Source: Halobacillus salinarum (GTDB lineage Bacteria; Bacillota; Bacilli; Bacillales; Halobacillaceae). From it: a stretch of 64,000 bases of DNA. The translations under genes and the position numbers were made by a program. The notes under the pieces were generated by a model. That model saw only the letters and a list, made by a program, of their open reading frames with translations. It was not told where the DNA came from and made no database searches. Below, piece by piece: positions 46,486 to 54,974 of this stretch. Within the stretch, counting starts at the first letter, position 1. The number at the start of each line of letters is the position of its first letter. The stretch lies in the NCBI RefSeq assembly GCF_022919095.1, contig NZ_CP095073.1, forward strand, positions 620,001 through 684,000, read 5' to 3'.

Positions 46486-47679
46486 ATGGCGCAGGAATTT
46501 ACCGTAAAACTTCGTTATCCACATGTGAATAAGTATAAAAAAGGGTATCCACTTATCCTCAAGGATGCAATTGACCGACCTGAGTTGCTTAAGCAGGAGG
46601 GGGCGGTGATTAAAGTCCTTGATGACCAAGGGAACTTCGTTGGACGAGGCTTTGCCGGGAAGCAGAACAAAGGTCTCGGCTGGATCGTTACCCATCAAGA
46701 GTCTGATCAGTTGGATGCTTCCTTTTTCGATCAGAAAATCCAACACGCTTTAGAGAAAAGACATGCTTTTTTTCTAGATGAGGACACGGATGCTTTCCGT
46801 ATTTTTAATGGGGAAGGCGACGGGATCGGTGGACTTACAATTGATTACTTTGCTGGGTATTATGTAATCAACTTTTATAGTGAAGGCATTTATGCTTTCC
46901 AGTCTTGGGTTATAGATGCAATCAAGAGAATGACTGATTACAAAGCGATTTACCAGAAGAAACGTTTCGGGAAGCAGGGCACTTATATCGAAGAAGATGA
47001 ATTTGTGGCAGGGGAGAGAGGAGAATTCCCCATAATTGTTAAAGAAAATGGAATCCGCCTGGCTGTTTATCTTAATGAAGGTGCCATGGTAGGAGTTTTC
47101 CTTGATCAGCGGGAGGTACGCAAAACCCTTCGTGATCAATATGCCGAAGGATGCAGTGTACTCAATACGTTCTCTTATACGGGAGCCTTCTCTATCTTTG
47201 CTTCTGCAGGAGGTGCCTCTCATACGACCAGTGTGGACTTGGCAAATAGGAGTTATGCAAAGACGATCGAAAATTTCAGTATGAATGCTCTTGATTTTGA
47301 AGCACAGGACATCATTGTTGAGGATGTCTTTAAGTATTTTAAATACGCGAAACGCAAAGAGAAGTCGTTTGATATCGTTGTATTGGATCCCCCTAGTTTT
47401 GCCCGTTCTAAAAAACACATGTTTCGAGCTGAAAAAGACTATCCTTCTTTATTAAAGCAAACGATCGATATCACTGAAGATCAGGGCATGATCATTGCTT
47501 CTACCAATTGCAGTAAATTTAATATGAATAAATTTAAACAGTTCGTTAAGCAAGCTTTTCAGCAATCAGGCTGTCCATACAGAATTGAAAAAGAGTTTTC
47601 CCTCCCTTCTGATTTTCCTACTCTCCCTCATTTTAAAGAAGGGAATTATTTAAAAGTATTATTCATTAGAAAAGGTTAA
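46486..47679 (+). CDS. Class I SAM-dependent rRNA methyltransferase (RlmI-like)
   Basis: The 397-residue protein combines an N-terminal PUA-like domain (about residues 1-75), a central domain and a Rossmann methyltransferase with VLNTFSYTGAFSIFAS and the catalytic IVVLDPPSFARSK. This is the layout of RlmI/YwbD, which methylates a cytosine of 23S rRNA in enterics. The exact base in Bacillus is not certain from sequence. GGCAGGGAAG precedes the ATG. Confidence 0.88.
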   Translation: MAQEFTVKLRYPHVNKYKKGYPLILKDAIDRPELLKQEGAVIKVLDDQGNFVGRGFAGKQNKGLGWIVTHQESDQLDASFFDQKIQHALEKRHAFFLDEDTDAFRIFNGEGDGIGGLTIDYFAGYYVINFYSEGIYAFQSWVIDAIKRMTDYKAIYQKKRFGKQGTYIEEDEFVAGERGEFPIIVKENGIRLAVYLNEGAMVGVFLDQREVRKTLRDQYAEGCSVLNTFSYTGAFSIFASAGGASHTTSVDLANRSYAKTIENFSMNALDFEAQDIIVEDVFKYFKYAKRKEKSFDIVVLDPPSFARSKKHMFRAEKDYPSLLKQTIDITEDQGMIIASTNCSKFNMNKFKQFVKQAFQQSGCPYRIEKEFSLPSDFPTLPHFKEGNYLKVLFIRKG

Positions 47680-47692
47680 ATTTTCACTTTTG

Positions 47693-47729
47693 GCTACACT
47701 GGTGCACAACCGGTGTAGCTTTTATTTTT
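47693..47729 (+). terminator. Rho-independent terminator
   Basis: GCTACACTGG pairs with CCGGTGTAGC (one G-U pair), followed by TTTTATTTTT. It isolates the methyltransferase gene from the partition cassette. Confidence 0.8.
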
Positions 47730-47745
47730 GTTGTGTTTGCAATAA

Positions 47746-47882
47746 TGTGTACATGTTTACAAAAATGACTGCTTTTGTGTTCAATTTAGTGTACATGTAT
47801 ACAAATATGTGTACAAGTTGTTAAATCAATGTGTGTACGTGTTTGTATGCAAGTACACAAAAATGAAGGCATGTATGCAAAA
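47746..47882. repeat. Centromere-like cluster of TGTACA-type repeats (parC candidate)
   Basis: This AT-rich stretch contains GTGTAC at 47747, 47789, 47809 and 47833, a reversed copy GTACAC at 47853, and a variant CATGTATGCAAA at 47870. The fullest copies read GTGTACATGTTTACAAA and GTGTACATGTATACAAA. Intervals are about 20-24 bases (42 between the first two), about two helical turns. The cluster directly precedes the ParM-like gene and its promoter, where type II partition systems keep their ParR-binding centromere. Confidence 0.65.
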
Positions 47883-47903
47883 AAGAATGCGGAAAAAGAC
47901 ACA

Positions 47904-47932
47904 TTGACTAATAATAGAATATTTAATAGATT
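47904..47932 (+). promoter_or_regulatory. Candidate promoter of the ParM/ParR-like genes
   Basis: TTGACT (47904-47909), 17 bases, TAGATT (47927-47932). It lies just after the repeat cluster, so binding there could repress it. Confidence 0.45.
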
Positions 47933-47986
47933 TAAACTAATGTGAGACAATATCTGTCCTTGCAAAATAAATCCAAAGGGAGTTTG

Positions 47987-49183
47987 ATGATATTGACAAC
48001 TGCTAGAATAGCTGCGATTGACGTAGGAAATGATGCGCTCAAAGCGAATTTCGGGAAACTGGAATCTGATTTATATATTCCAAACGTAATAGCAAGAGAC
48101 TTAGAGGATCGACCAGTGATCGGAATAGAAGAATTAGATGAGAAAGATCCACTCGATAATATACATATTCGAGTGCATTCACCTGCCTTGAAAGAAAATA
48201 ACGCCATTTATCGTGTAGGTACACTGGCAACAAAAACGAGCAATTCGACGGAACTTGACCCAGGAAGCTATAAGTCAGAAGAAGATCAGACTTTAGTTAT
48301 GCTGTTTGCTGCGCTGGCACTTGACGCGGTTTCAGGCAAGAATGCAGCCTCCAGCAAAAACAATGTGATCGATGCGGATTATATTCTTGGCACCGGCCTG
48401 CCTTTGCGGGAAGTCAAGGAAGGCAAAGATGTAGGCTACCGCTCTCAGCTGCTAGGATCTGTCCACCAGGTGGAATTCCTTGTCACGCCTAAGTATCAAG
48501 GAATTAAAGTGAATTTAAAATTTGACGAAGTAAAAGTCTATCCAGAAGGATTTGCAGCCTATGTGAACCTTGTTATGGATAATGAGTTGAATATTATCAA
48601 CAAAGAACTGATTGATAAACAAATCCTCATTCAGGATATTGGTGGATTATCTACAGATATTGCTGTAATCCGCAATCGAAACGTCGATGACGATAAAGCC
48701 CAGGGCTTTAACTTAGGAGTGGCTGAATCGCTTGAAGCTATTCGAGATGAAATCTTAACGAAGCATGGAGTGGAATTGGACAGCCGCCGTGACGTAGTGG
48801 ATATTATCACGCGTAATAACGACCGCCACCATATTATGGTGAAAGGCAGCCGCACGAATGTGCACGATATAACAGATCGTATTCTGCTTGAACTCGCTAA
48901 GAAACAGTACCGTTACCTGCGGAATGTTTGGCAGAAAAATTCTCAATCAGAGATCTGCTATTTTGTTGGTGGAGGTTCTGCAGTCTTAAAAGACTATATT
49001 AAAACCTTGAATAATAAGCTGGACGGATTCAATATTGAGTTTTTTGAAGATGAGAATGAAAGCATTTGGATGATGGCTAATGCTTACTATAAATTGATCT
49101 CTGATTTCATTCGCAAAAATTACAAGACAACAGAAAAAGACAGCAAAAAAGATTCAAAAGAGAAAACGGCTTCATCGAAGTAA
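47987..49183 (+). CDS. ParM/StbA-family actin-like ATPase
   Basis: The product (398 residues) is an actin-fold ATPase: phosphate 1 loop AAIDVGNDALKANFG near residue 10, phosphate 2 QDIGGLSTDIAVI, and adenosine loop YFVGGGSAVLKDYI. The length, late K-rich tail (KDSKKDSKEKTASSK) and order with the next gene match plasmid segregation filament proteins (ParM, AlfA, Alp types) rather than MreB. ATG 47987 follows AAGGGAG by 4 bases; a GTG at 47942 and a TTG at 47993 are alternatives. It lies among housekeeping genes, not plasmid genes. A role in moving DNA is inferred; it may serve another filament function. Confidence 0.85.
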   Translation: MILTTARIAAIDVGNDALKANFGKLESDLYIPNVIARDLEDRPVIGIEELDEKDPLDNIHIRVHSPALKENNAIYRVGTLATKTSNSTELDPGSYKSEEDQTLVMLFAALALDAVSGKNAASSKNNVIDADYILGTGLPLREVKEGKDVGYRSQLLGSVHQVEFLVTPKYQGIKVNLKFDEVKVYPEGFAAYVNLVMDNELNIINKELIDKQILIQDIGGLSTDIAVIRNRNVDDDKAQGFNLGVAESLEAIRDEILTKHGVELDSRRDVVDIITRNNDRHHIMVKGSRTNVHDITDRILLELAKKQYRYLRNVWQKNSQSEICYFVGGGSAVLKDYIKTLNNKLDGFNIEFFEDENESIWMMANAYYKLISDFIRKNYKTTEKDSKKDSKEKTASSK

Positions 49184-49192
49184 GGTGATAAG

Positions 49193-49801
49193 ATGCCAAA
49201 TTCAAAAAAGAGTGTGGAACGGGGACAATCGATTACCTTTCGTGTCCCCTCAGACACACCAGATCATCTATTAAGGCAGCTTTCTGAGTTAAAAGATAAG
49301 GAACGGCGGAATTTTTCCAGTAAAATCGCTCAATTTGTCCTGCAAGGGGTAAATGACTCACTGGCGAGAGAAAAAGAAACCATTACAGTCCCTCTCCCCC
49401 GTAAGCTGACAAAAGAGCAGCGGAACTGGATCAAGCATGAACACTCAGAGGCACTTATCGGCAGTATATTGTATCAGCTCATGCTCGATCCTATGAGAGC
49501 CACTTCATTACTCGCTTCACTCAACAGCAATGCCTATGATATCGATGAAGCATTATACTTACAGGAAGAAATGGCTGCGTCTCACGAGCCCTCCCCTTCC
49601 CCTGTCAGTCATAACGAATCAACTTCCTCCCTTCCTGAAGAAAAGGATGAAGCTGATTGGGGCGATATTGATGATAAGCTGGACGATTTAAACTTGGACA
49701 GCCTGCAAAATGATTTGCATACACAGCAAGAGAAGAACGAAGAAAAAGAAGAGAACGACGATGATTTATTAGGGGACTTTCTTTCCAGTATGAATAAGTA
49801 A
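49193..49801 (+). CDS. ParR-like ribbon-helix-helix DNA-binding adaptor
   Basis: The 202-residue protein has an N-terminal part like a ribbon-helix-helix domain (SITFRVPSDTPDHLLRQLSE, then KERRNFSSKIAQFVLQG), a middle helical region, and an acidic, disordered tail from about residue 130 that ends LLGDFLSSMNK. In type II partition systems ParR binds centromere repeats by such a domain and touches the end of the ParM filament with a C-terminal motif. It lies 9 bases after the ParM-like gene and is followed by a terminator. I recognise no close named family, so the ParR assignment rests on architecture and context. Confidence 0.72.
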   Translation: MPNSKKSVERGQSITFRVPSDTPDHLLRQLSELKDKERRNFSSKIAQFVLQGVNDSLAREKETITVPLPRKLTKEQRNWIKHEHSEALIGSILYQLMLDPMRATSLLASLNSNAYDIDEALYLQEEMAASHEPSPSPVSHNESTSSLPEEKDEADWGDIDDKLDDLNLDSLQNDLHTQQEKNEEKEENDDDLLGDFLSSMNK

Positions 49802-49834
49802 AAAGCCGAGTAGAGTATTCACTCGGCTTTTTTA
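49800..49834 (+). terminator. Rho-independent terminator of the partition cassette
   Basis: AAAAAGCCGAGT pairs with ACTCGGCTTTTTT around a short loop. Confidence 0.85.
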
Positions 49835-49849
49835 TGGACAAAATTTTGA

Positions 49850-49910
49850 ACAAAATTACGGACTTAGTAGTACAAAAACACGGACTAATAAAAACAAAAT
49901 CATGGACTGG
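49850..49910. repeat. Three 22-bp-period direct repeats
   Basis: ACAAAATTACGGACTTA (49850), ACAAAAACACGGACTAA (49872) and ACAAAATCATGGACTGG (49894) start exactly 22 bases apart; on the minus strand the core is AGTCCGTG-TTTTGT. Two turns of the helix per unit would place proteins on one face. It follows the ParR-like gene immediately, but its sequence differs from the upstream TGTACA repeats. It could equally be a dispersed intergenic repeat. Confidence 0.6.
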
Positions 49911-49996
49911 GTTTTCTGGATAAGTTGGCTTCGGCTTTCTGAAAGGCTTCTTCTGTGCCTATGAATCCGAGCATCGTAGTAATGGCATCGCCGTCT
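49900..49996 (-). pseudogene. C-terminal remnant of an oxidoreductase-like gene
   Basis: A minus-strand frame of about 31 codons ends at 49900 and includes MLGFIGTEEAFQKAEANL. The wording LGFIG ... EAxxKAE resembles the C-terminus of FMN-dependent NADH-azoreductases, with a deletion between. It has no start and is preceded by a stop in frame. It is at best a relic. Confidence 0.25.
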
Positions 49997-50392
49997 TAAG
50001 AAATACAAGAACTTAAATAAACCAATGGTCCGCGCTTTTCAATGTATTTACAAGAAAAATTACCCTGTGGTGCCCCTTTGTATCCATTGTATGTATTATG
50101 AAATTCGAATAACCCGTCTTGATAAGCAATAGTATTTTGATAATGGGAACCATCGTGGTCAAAGATATCAATGGTGATGGGATCTTCGTGTCTCTGTTGA
50201 CTAAGCAGGTCTACGATTGGATCAATGTGACTAACCTTTAAAACTCCTTGAGCAATTTGATCAAATGACTGAGCCTTGTGTTCTACCACCACACTCTGTT
50301 TTAGCCTCTTTTATCGTCATTTCCTTATGAGGTTCGTTCTGACATCCGGTGGATATAAAAATTACAGCCAATACGAACAGCAATCGTTTCAT
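49996..50392 (-). pseudogene. Lipoprotein gene (DUF4362-like) with apparent frameshift
   Basis: On the minus strand an ATG at 50392, preceded by AGGGGGGG 8 bases upstream, opens a lipoprotein signal (MKRLLFVLAVIFISTGCQ, lipobox STGC) that runs about 43 codons before a stop. The neighbouring frame then supplies 98 codons (VVVEHKAQSFDQIAQGVLK ... CKYIEKRGPLVYLSSC) with no site of its own. Removing one base, for example from the A run at 50299-50302, would join them. The body resembles the small DUF4362 family of Bacillus lipoproteins, a weak match. Treat as frameshifted or as a sequencing error. Confidence 0.5.
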
Positions 50393-50449
50393 GTCCAAAC
50401 CCCCCCTAATTATCTAAGGGCATTTTAACTTAAAACTTACATAATATTC

Positions 50450-50484
50450 TAAAAAAAATACAGGCGGTCTTAGATAGACCGCCT
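50450..50484 (-). terminator. Rho-independent terminator (minus strand)
   Basis: AGGCGGTCT pairs with AGACCGCCT (50462-50484), with TTTTTTTT following on the minus strand. It ends the zinc-ribbon gene. Confidence 0.8.
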
Positions 50485-50497
50485 TACCATAGATGTA

Positions 50498-50746
50498 CTA
50501 ACGTGAGGAATCATATTCAGCAAACTTAACAAAAGTATTTTCATCCTCTACTAGTCCACAGGCTCCGCACTGAATCTTTTTCGCAGGCCCCTGATAGCTA
50601 ATATGAAACGCATCCAATTGACCATTCTCGTATTCATTAACGATGTTCCCAGACTGCGGGTCTAATTTCACCGCTTTTGGCACTTGCTCAATGATATTAA
50701 AGCGGGAGCGGTTTGTCTTACAATTGGGACATAAATAGGGTTTCAT
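50498..50746 (-). CDS. Small zinc-ribbon protein, unknown function
   Basis: The 82-residue protein has CPNC at residues 5-8 and CGAC near residue 60, which together would hold one zinc ion. Between them is a conserved-looking beta segment ([19 protein letters not shown]). It has no other domain. The ATG at 50746 has GGAGGTG 6 bases upstream. Similar small proteins occur in Bacillus genomes under various labels; I cannot assign a function. It is divergent from the AbrB-CHAD gene, 121 bases away, and could be regulated with it. Confidence 0.72.
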   Translation of the reverse strand: MKPYLCPNCKTNRSRFNIIEQVPKAVKLDPQSGNIVNEYENGQLDAFHISYQGPAKKIQCGACGLVEDENTFVKFAEYDSSR

Positions 50747-50867
50747 ATTTAACACCTCCACACGTTATTCTTACCAATACCTTGTGAAACATGTAATATG
50801 AAGTTAGGAACGGAGCGAGAAAGGGAAGTGAAGATATTAAGAAGAAAGAATGAAGGTGGTGACGTGA

Positions 50868-51950
50868 TTGGGCGACGTATTTACCAGACAGGTGGATAAA
50901 ATGGGAAGAATCGTTATTCCTAAGGAAATACGCGATCAGCTTGATTTTATGAATCAAGTGTTATCAATTGAAGTTTTCAAAGACAGCCGGGGAATTAGTG
51001 TCGCAAAGACCGGTAACAAGACTGAGGATACGAAATCCCTCGATAACTATGGCCGTCTCCTTATACCAATAGAACTAAGACAAAAGCTTGGATGGGAGCA
51101 GGGAAAAGAACTTGAAATAACACTTGAAAAAAATAAAGCTGTTCTGCAGGATCAGATGGCCCAGTGCCAGATTTGTGGATCAACAGATGCCCTGCTTGCT
51201 GTAAAGCAAGCATTTATATGCGAGGGGTGCTTACAGGAAGGATTGGAAAAGAACACTAATGAATGGACAAGCTTCGTGGACGAGCTGGTCTATGAATACC
51301 AAGAGGAATGCCTTGCTTCCTTAAATTTTGAAAACACTGAAGACGTTCATCAGGCGAGAGTGAAAGGGCGTAGGCTCAGCGCTTTGTTAGGATTTATTGG
51401 GCTGACAAGCGATCACGGTCTCATGGACAAAATACACCGTGCCCATGGAATTTTAGGCAAGGTCAGAGAAAGAGACGTGCTGATCGAAGAATTTGAAAAA
51501 CGTGCAGACAATGAAGAAGATGAGGACAAAGCAAAGGTGTATCAACAAGTTGCAGAAAAAGTAGCTAAAAAAAGAGAGAAGCACCGAAAACGTATGCAAC
51601 AAGAATTACCTGAAGTGATTGATCAGGAGTTTCTCGATTTATGGAGTGAATTTAAAAACCGTACATTCAGAAAATACGTGTTTATTGTCGACGTCACAAA
51701 AAGGCTGGAAGAATATGAAGAGGCATTTAATCAAAAAGTAGAAGACTATCAACAGTCTGCCGCTAACGAAGGCGTAGATTCCGAAGATGCTCTTGATGAG
51801 CTGCATCGTGTGAGAATTGAATCCAAATATTTGCGATATATTTACCGTTATCTTCACGATATTTATAACGAGGATTATAAAGAACAAGCTGACCATTATA
51901 AAAGTTTCCAAAGACAATTCGGGACATTAACGATTTGCGTAATTGGATAG
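50868..51950 (+). CDS. AbrB-AbrB-zinc ribbon-CHAD fusion, C-terminus frameshifted
   Basis: The protein has two SpoVT/AbrB swapped-hairpin DNA-binding motifs (about residues 6-28, RQVDKMGRIVIPKEIR, and 55-76, KSLDNYGRLLIPIELRQ), a zinc ribbon with Cys100, Cys103, Cys118 and Cys121, then a CHAD domain (from about 135) with VHQARVKGRRL and LHRVRIESKYLRYIYRYL. CHAD domains bind polyphosphate in characterised cases. The frame stops at 51950 after QRQFG; one extra G at 51921-51923 would continue it as DINDLRNWIEEVRKHRKK to 52087, completing the last CHAD helices. Start is TTG 50868 after AAGGTGGTGA. A polyphosphate-responsive regulator is inference. Confidence 0.8.
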   Translation: MGDVFTRQVDKMGRIVIPKEIRDQLDFMNQVLSIEVFKDSRGISVAKTGNKTEDTKSLDNYGRLLIPIELRQKLGWEQGKELEITLEKNKAVLQDQMAQCQICGSTDALLAVKQAFICEGCLQEGLEKNTNEWTSFVDELVYEYQEECLASLNFENTEDVHQARVKGRRLSALLGFIGLTSDHGLMDKIHRAHGILGKVRERDVLIEEFEKRADNEEDEDKAKVYQQVAEKVAKKREKHRKRMQQELPEVIDQEFLDLWSEFKNRTFRKYVFIVDVTKRLEEYEEAFNQKVEDYQQSAANEGVDSEDALDELHRVRIESKYLRYIYRYLHDIYNEDYKEQADHYKSFQRQFGTLTICVIG

Positions 51951-52089
51951 AAGAAGTACGAAAGCATCGTAAAAAAATTGATGAAGATAAGAGTGTAGTG
52001 AAAAAAGTTAGAAAAGAGTTAGAGAAAGAGTTGGCAGAGCACTTAGAACAGGTTACTATTCGTCCAGATAGAGCTGAAAAAGTATAAGA

Positions 52090-52134
52090 GAAAATCCACG
52101 CGTTTCCTGCAAGCAGGAGCAGCGTGGATTTTAT
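52090..52134. terminator. Bidirectional terminator
   Basis: AAAATCCACGC pairs with GCGTGGATTTTA around a loop that itself folds (CCTGCAAGCAGG). It separates the AbrB-CHAD gene from the convergent glycerate kinase operon. Confidence 0.85.
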
Positions 52135-53265
52135 TTATCGGGATAAAAAAGTACGTAAAACCTGTTCGGAAGTGTGGGTTAAAGCTTTTTTACTATGTGA
52201 AGGCTCCAAAGCTTTTTTTAGATCCAAGGGTTCCGATTGAATGGAAAAAACTGCAGTCAACATTTTGTAATCTCCATTGAGATCTACCTTTCCAGCTAGC
52301 GCAAATACAGGCTTTTTGTACTTTTCGGCTAATAAACCAATGGAAACAGGAACCTTTCCGTTGGCAGATTGAGCATCAAGACTGCCTTCTCCTGTAAAGA
52401 CAAGATCCGAGTCATCTATGAACTTTTCCAATTCGACAAGTTCAGCTATTACATCGAATCCGGACTGCATCTTTGCATTAAGTACTCCGGTAAGAGCACC
52501 GCCAAGGCCACCGGCAGCACCTGCGCCTTCTATTTCCTGTACATTTCTACCGTTAAATTTTTCAATGGCTTTTGAAAACCGAACAAGACCTTCATCCAAG
52601 AGTTGGACTTGTTCGTTTGATGCTCCTTTTTGAGGTCCATAAATATAAGCAGCGCCGTTAGTTCCATGGAAAGGGTTTGTGACGTCAGAAGCAATCGTGA
52701 TCTGGCAGTTACTCAACTTCTCCGCCAAATCAGTATCTTCGATTTTATCTGCCTCAAGAAGAATATTCCTATCCCACTCGAGCTCTTTATCATCTGCATT
52801 GTAGAGCTTGTAGCCTAAAGCCTGCAATAACCCGGTTCCACCGTCAGTCGTTGCACTGCCTCCCAGAGATACGACTATGTCGCGATATCCCTTTTCTACT
52901 GCGGACCGGATTTGCTCTCCAAGTCCAAATGAGTTATACAAGAGCGGATCACGCCCTTCGTCAGGTATAAGGTCAAGCCCTGTACTGCGGGCGCATTCGA
53001 CAAAAGCCACCTCTTTCCCTTCATGGGAGAGAATGACATAACTCGTATCTACTAAACTCCCGTCTGGTCCGTGTACAGCGATTGGCACTTCTTTATGAAC
53101 CCATTTTGTTAATGCGTCAATTGAACCTTCTCCACCATCAGCCATTGGTATTAAGATTGTTTCGGCTTCTGGGGCGGCTGCTGTGACTCCTTGCTCCATG
53201 GCTTCACAAACCTCCTGGGCTGAGAGGGACCCTTTAAAGGAATCAGGAGCTAAAACTACCTTCAT
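52135..53265 (-). CDS. Glycerate kinase (GlxK/GarK family)
   Basis: The 376-residue kinase phosphorylates glycerate, in this family at the 2-position, giving 2-phosphoglycerate for glycolysis. It begins KVVLAPDSFKGSLSAQEVCEAM and carries PMADGGEGSIDALT, VSLGGSATTDGGTGLLQALGY, GAAGGLGGALTGVL and FTGEGSLDAQS, all family marks. ATG 53265 follows GGAGGTG by about 8 bases; the GTG three codons earlier overlaps that site. It ends an operon with a PTS, GH38 and GH13_18 genes that release glycerate from glycosylglycerates, which explains its presence. Confidence 0.93.
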   Translation of the reverse strand: MKVVLAPDSFKGSLSAQEVCEAMEQGVTAAAPEAETILIPMADGGEGSIDALTKWVHKEVPIAVHGPDGSLVDTSYVILSHEGKEVAFVECARSTGLDLIPDEGRDPLLYNSFGLGEQIRSAVEKGYRDIVVSLGGSATTDGGTGLLQALGYKLYNADDKELEWDRNILLEADKIEDTDLAEKLSNCQITIASDVTNPFHGTNGAAYIYGPQKGASNEQVQLLDEGLVRFSKAIEKFNGRNVQEIEGAGAAGGLGGALTGVLNAKMQSGFDVIAELVELEKFIDDSDLVFTGEGSLDAQSANGKVPVSIGLLAEKYKKPVFALAGKVDLNGDYKMLTAVFSIQSEPLDLKKALEPSHSKKALTHTSEQVLRTFLSR

Positions 53266-53286
53266 CTCAATCACACCTCCAAAAAA

Positions 53287-54974
53287 TTACCGACGTTTTA
53301 CCCATGTAAATCCATAGAGTGGGAGTTTGATTGTTTTCTCTGCCACTTGATCATTGACAAGGTCCTGTCCATTAAAAGGCAGGGGAACAGTCACTTCTTT
53401 CCGTGAAGTATTGACAGCGAAAAACAATTCTTCCCCCGTCTTGTTATTCTTTCGAATCAATGAAAATACACGGTCGTCTAATTCTACGATTTCCTGTTCA
53501 GCATAAGGGGAAAAGGCACTCTCATTCTGACGTAAGAGGATCAATTGTTTCAAGCGGGTAAATATTTCTGCTCGTCGTCCATTCTTATGAAGTTCTGCCT
53601 TCAGTTGGGAATATTCCAGTTTTTCACGATTGATTCTCCTTGGTATGCCGGATTCCTTGTACCCTTGAACGTCGTTAGTAGAACCAAGTAAAGAATGATA
53701 GTAGATGGCAGGTACTCCGATAACTGAAAAAAGAATAGAGTGAGCAGCAATGGTTTTCCTAATTTCATCCTCAAGAGTCACATCTTCCTCGTTATTTACT
53801 AAAGCTTGAGAATAATTGATGTTTAACTCATAGACAGACTGTGAACCATCAGGATTACTTTTGTATGACACTTCTCCGCCGTTGGCTTTCACTTGATCGA
53901 CAAGCTGCTGTTTTTCTTCGTCATTTAAGATCCCTTCAGTAGGGCGCATTCCTATCCCGTCATGGCTGGCAAGGAAATTGAAGAAGGTGGCTTCAGAAGA
54001 CACCTTGTCTATTGATTTCGCCCATTTTGTCAATTTTCCTGCATTATGGTTGATGAAACTAAACAAGACTAATGGCGGCAGCGTAAACTGATAAACCATG
54101 TTGGCTTCATTGAAGCCGTTGCCAAAGTAACTGATATTTTCTTTGTGCGGCACGTTTGTTTCTGTAATGAGTTGAGTATTCGGCTGAAAAGCATTGATAA
54201 TCGTGTGCCAAAGCTGAATGATGGAATGAGCTTCGGGCAGATGAATGCAAGTAGTTCCTGATTCCTTCCAAATAAATCCGATCGCATCAAGGCGGATGCT
54301 TGTTGCTCCTTGATGGGCATATTCCAGCAGAATATCTGTCATTTCTGCTAAGGCAGGAACGTGCTTAAAGTTTATATCGACTTGGTCTTTACTGAAGGTC
54401 GTCCAAGCTGTTTTTGTCCCCCATCTTCTTCATATTCATGAAACAAGGGAGACGTGCGCGGACGTACAACTCGGCTGGCGTCAAAATGATCCTCTTTTGG
54501 GATGAAAAAGTGTTTGTACTTAGAATCGTTGGCTAAATAGCGTTGAAACCATTCACTTTCCTGAGAGATGTGGTTCGCTACAAAATCAAACATCAGCCGG
54601 TAATCCTCTGAAAAGGAACGGATATGGCTCCAATCTCCTAATTTAGGATGGATCGTACGATAATCAGAAACAGAAAATCCGTCATCTGATGTAAAAGGAA
54701 ACATAGGAAGCAGATGGACATCGGTAATCGCGTTTCCAACCTCTTCGGATAAAAATTTGTGAAGAGTTGGTAGCGTCGGAGTGTTTTGTTCGTAAATGCT
54801 GTCACCATAAGCAATTAAATACACGTTTTTTTCAGTTAATACAGCGGGATGCTGCCAATCTTTTTCGGACCACTTATCGACGAGCTGGCTGAACAACTCC
54901 ACATCTTTTTCTTCCACGCGGCCATAAATATCAGTTAAATGTCGCCTGATCTTCTCCATTAATGGTTCGTTCAT
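53287..54974 (-). pseudogene. GH13_18 phosphorylase (glucosylglycerate/sucrose type), frameshifted
   Basis: Two frames on the minus strand together encode a full GH13_18 phosphorylase of about 562 residues. The first (from ATG 54974, overlapping the GH38 stop) runs to GGQK; the second carries the nucleophile motif TSIRLDAIGF, acid/base LITETNVPH and FLASHDGIGMRP. The frames join as QKTAWTTFSKDQVDINF if one T (A on the coding strand) is added to the run at 54411-54415. In this operon the likely substrate is glucosylglycerate, split with phosphate to glucose-1-phosphate and glycerate; sucrose-type activity is the alternative. Sequence conservation on both sides argues for a recent indel or a sequencing error. 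Confidence 0.85.

Noticed and set aside
46774-47418. A 214-codon minus-strand frame
   Set aside because: Antisense to the methyltransferase gene, whose motifs are intact; no domain recognised.
49834-49920. A 29-codon frame MDKILNK... across the 22-bp repeats
   Set aside because: No ribosome binding site: it begins in the terminator T tract, and the repeat periodicity explains the sequence better.
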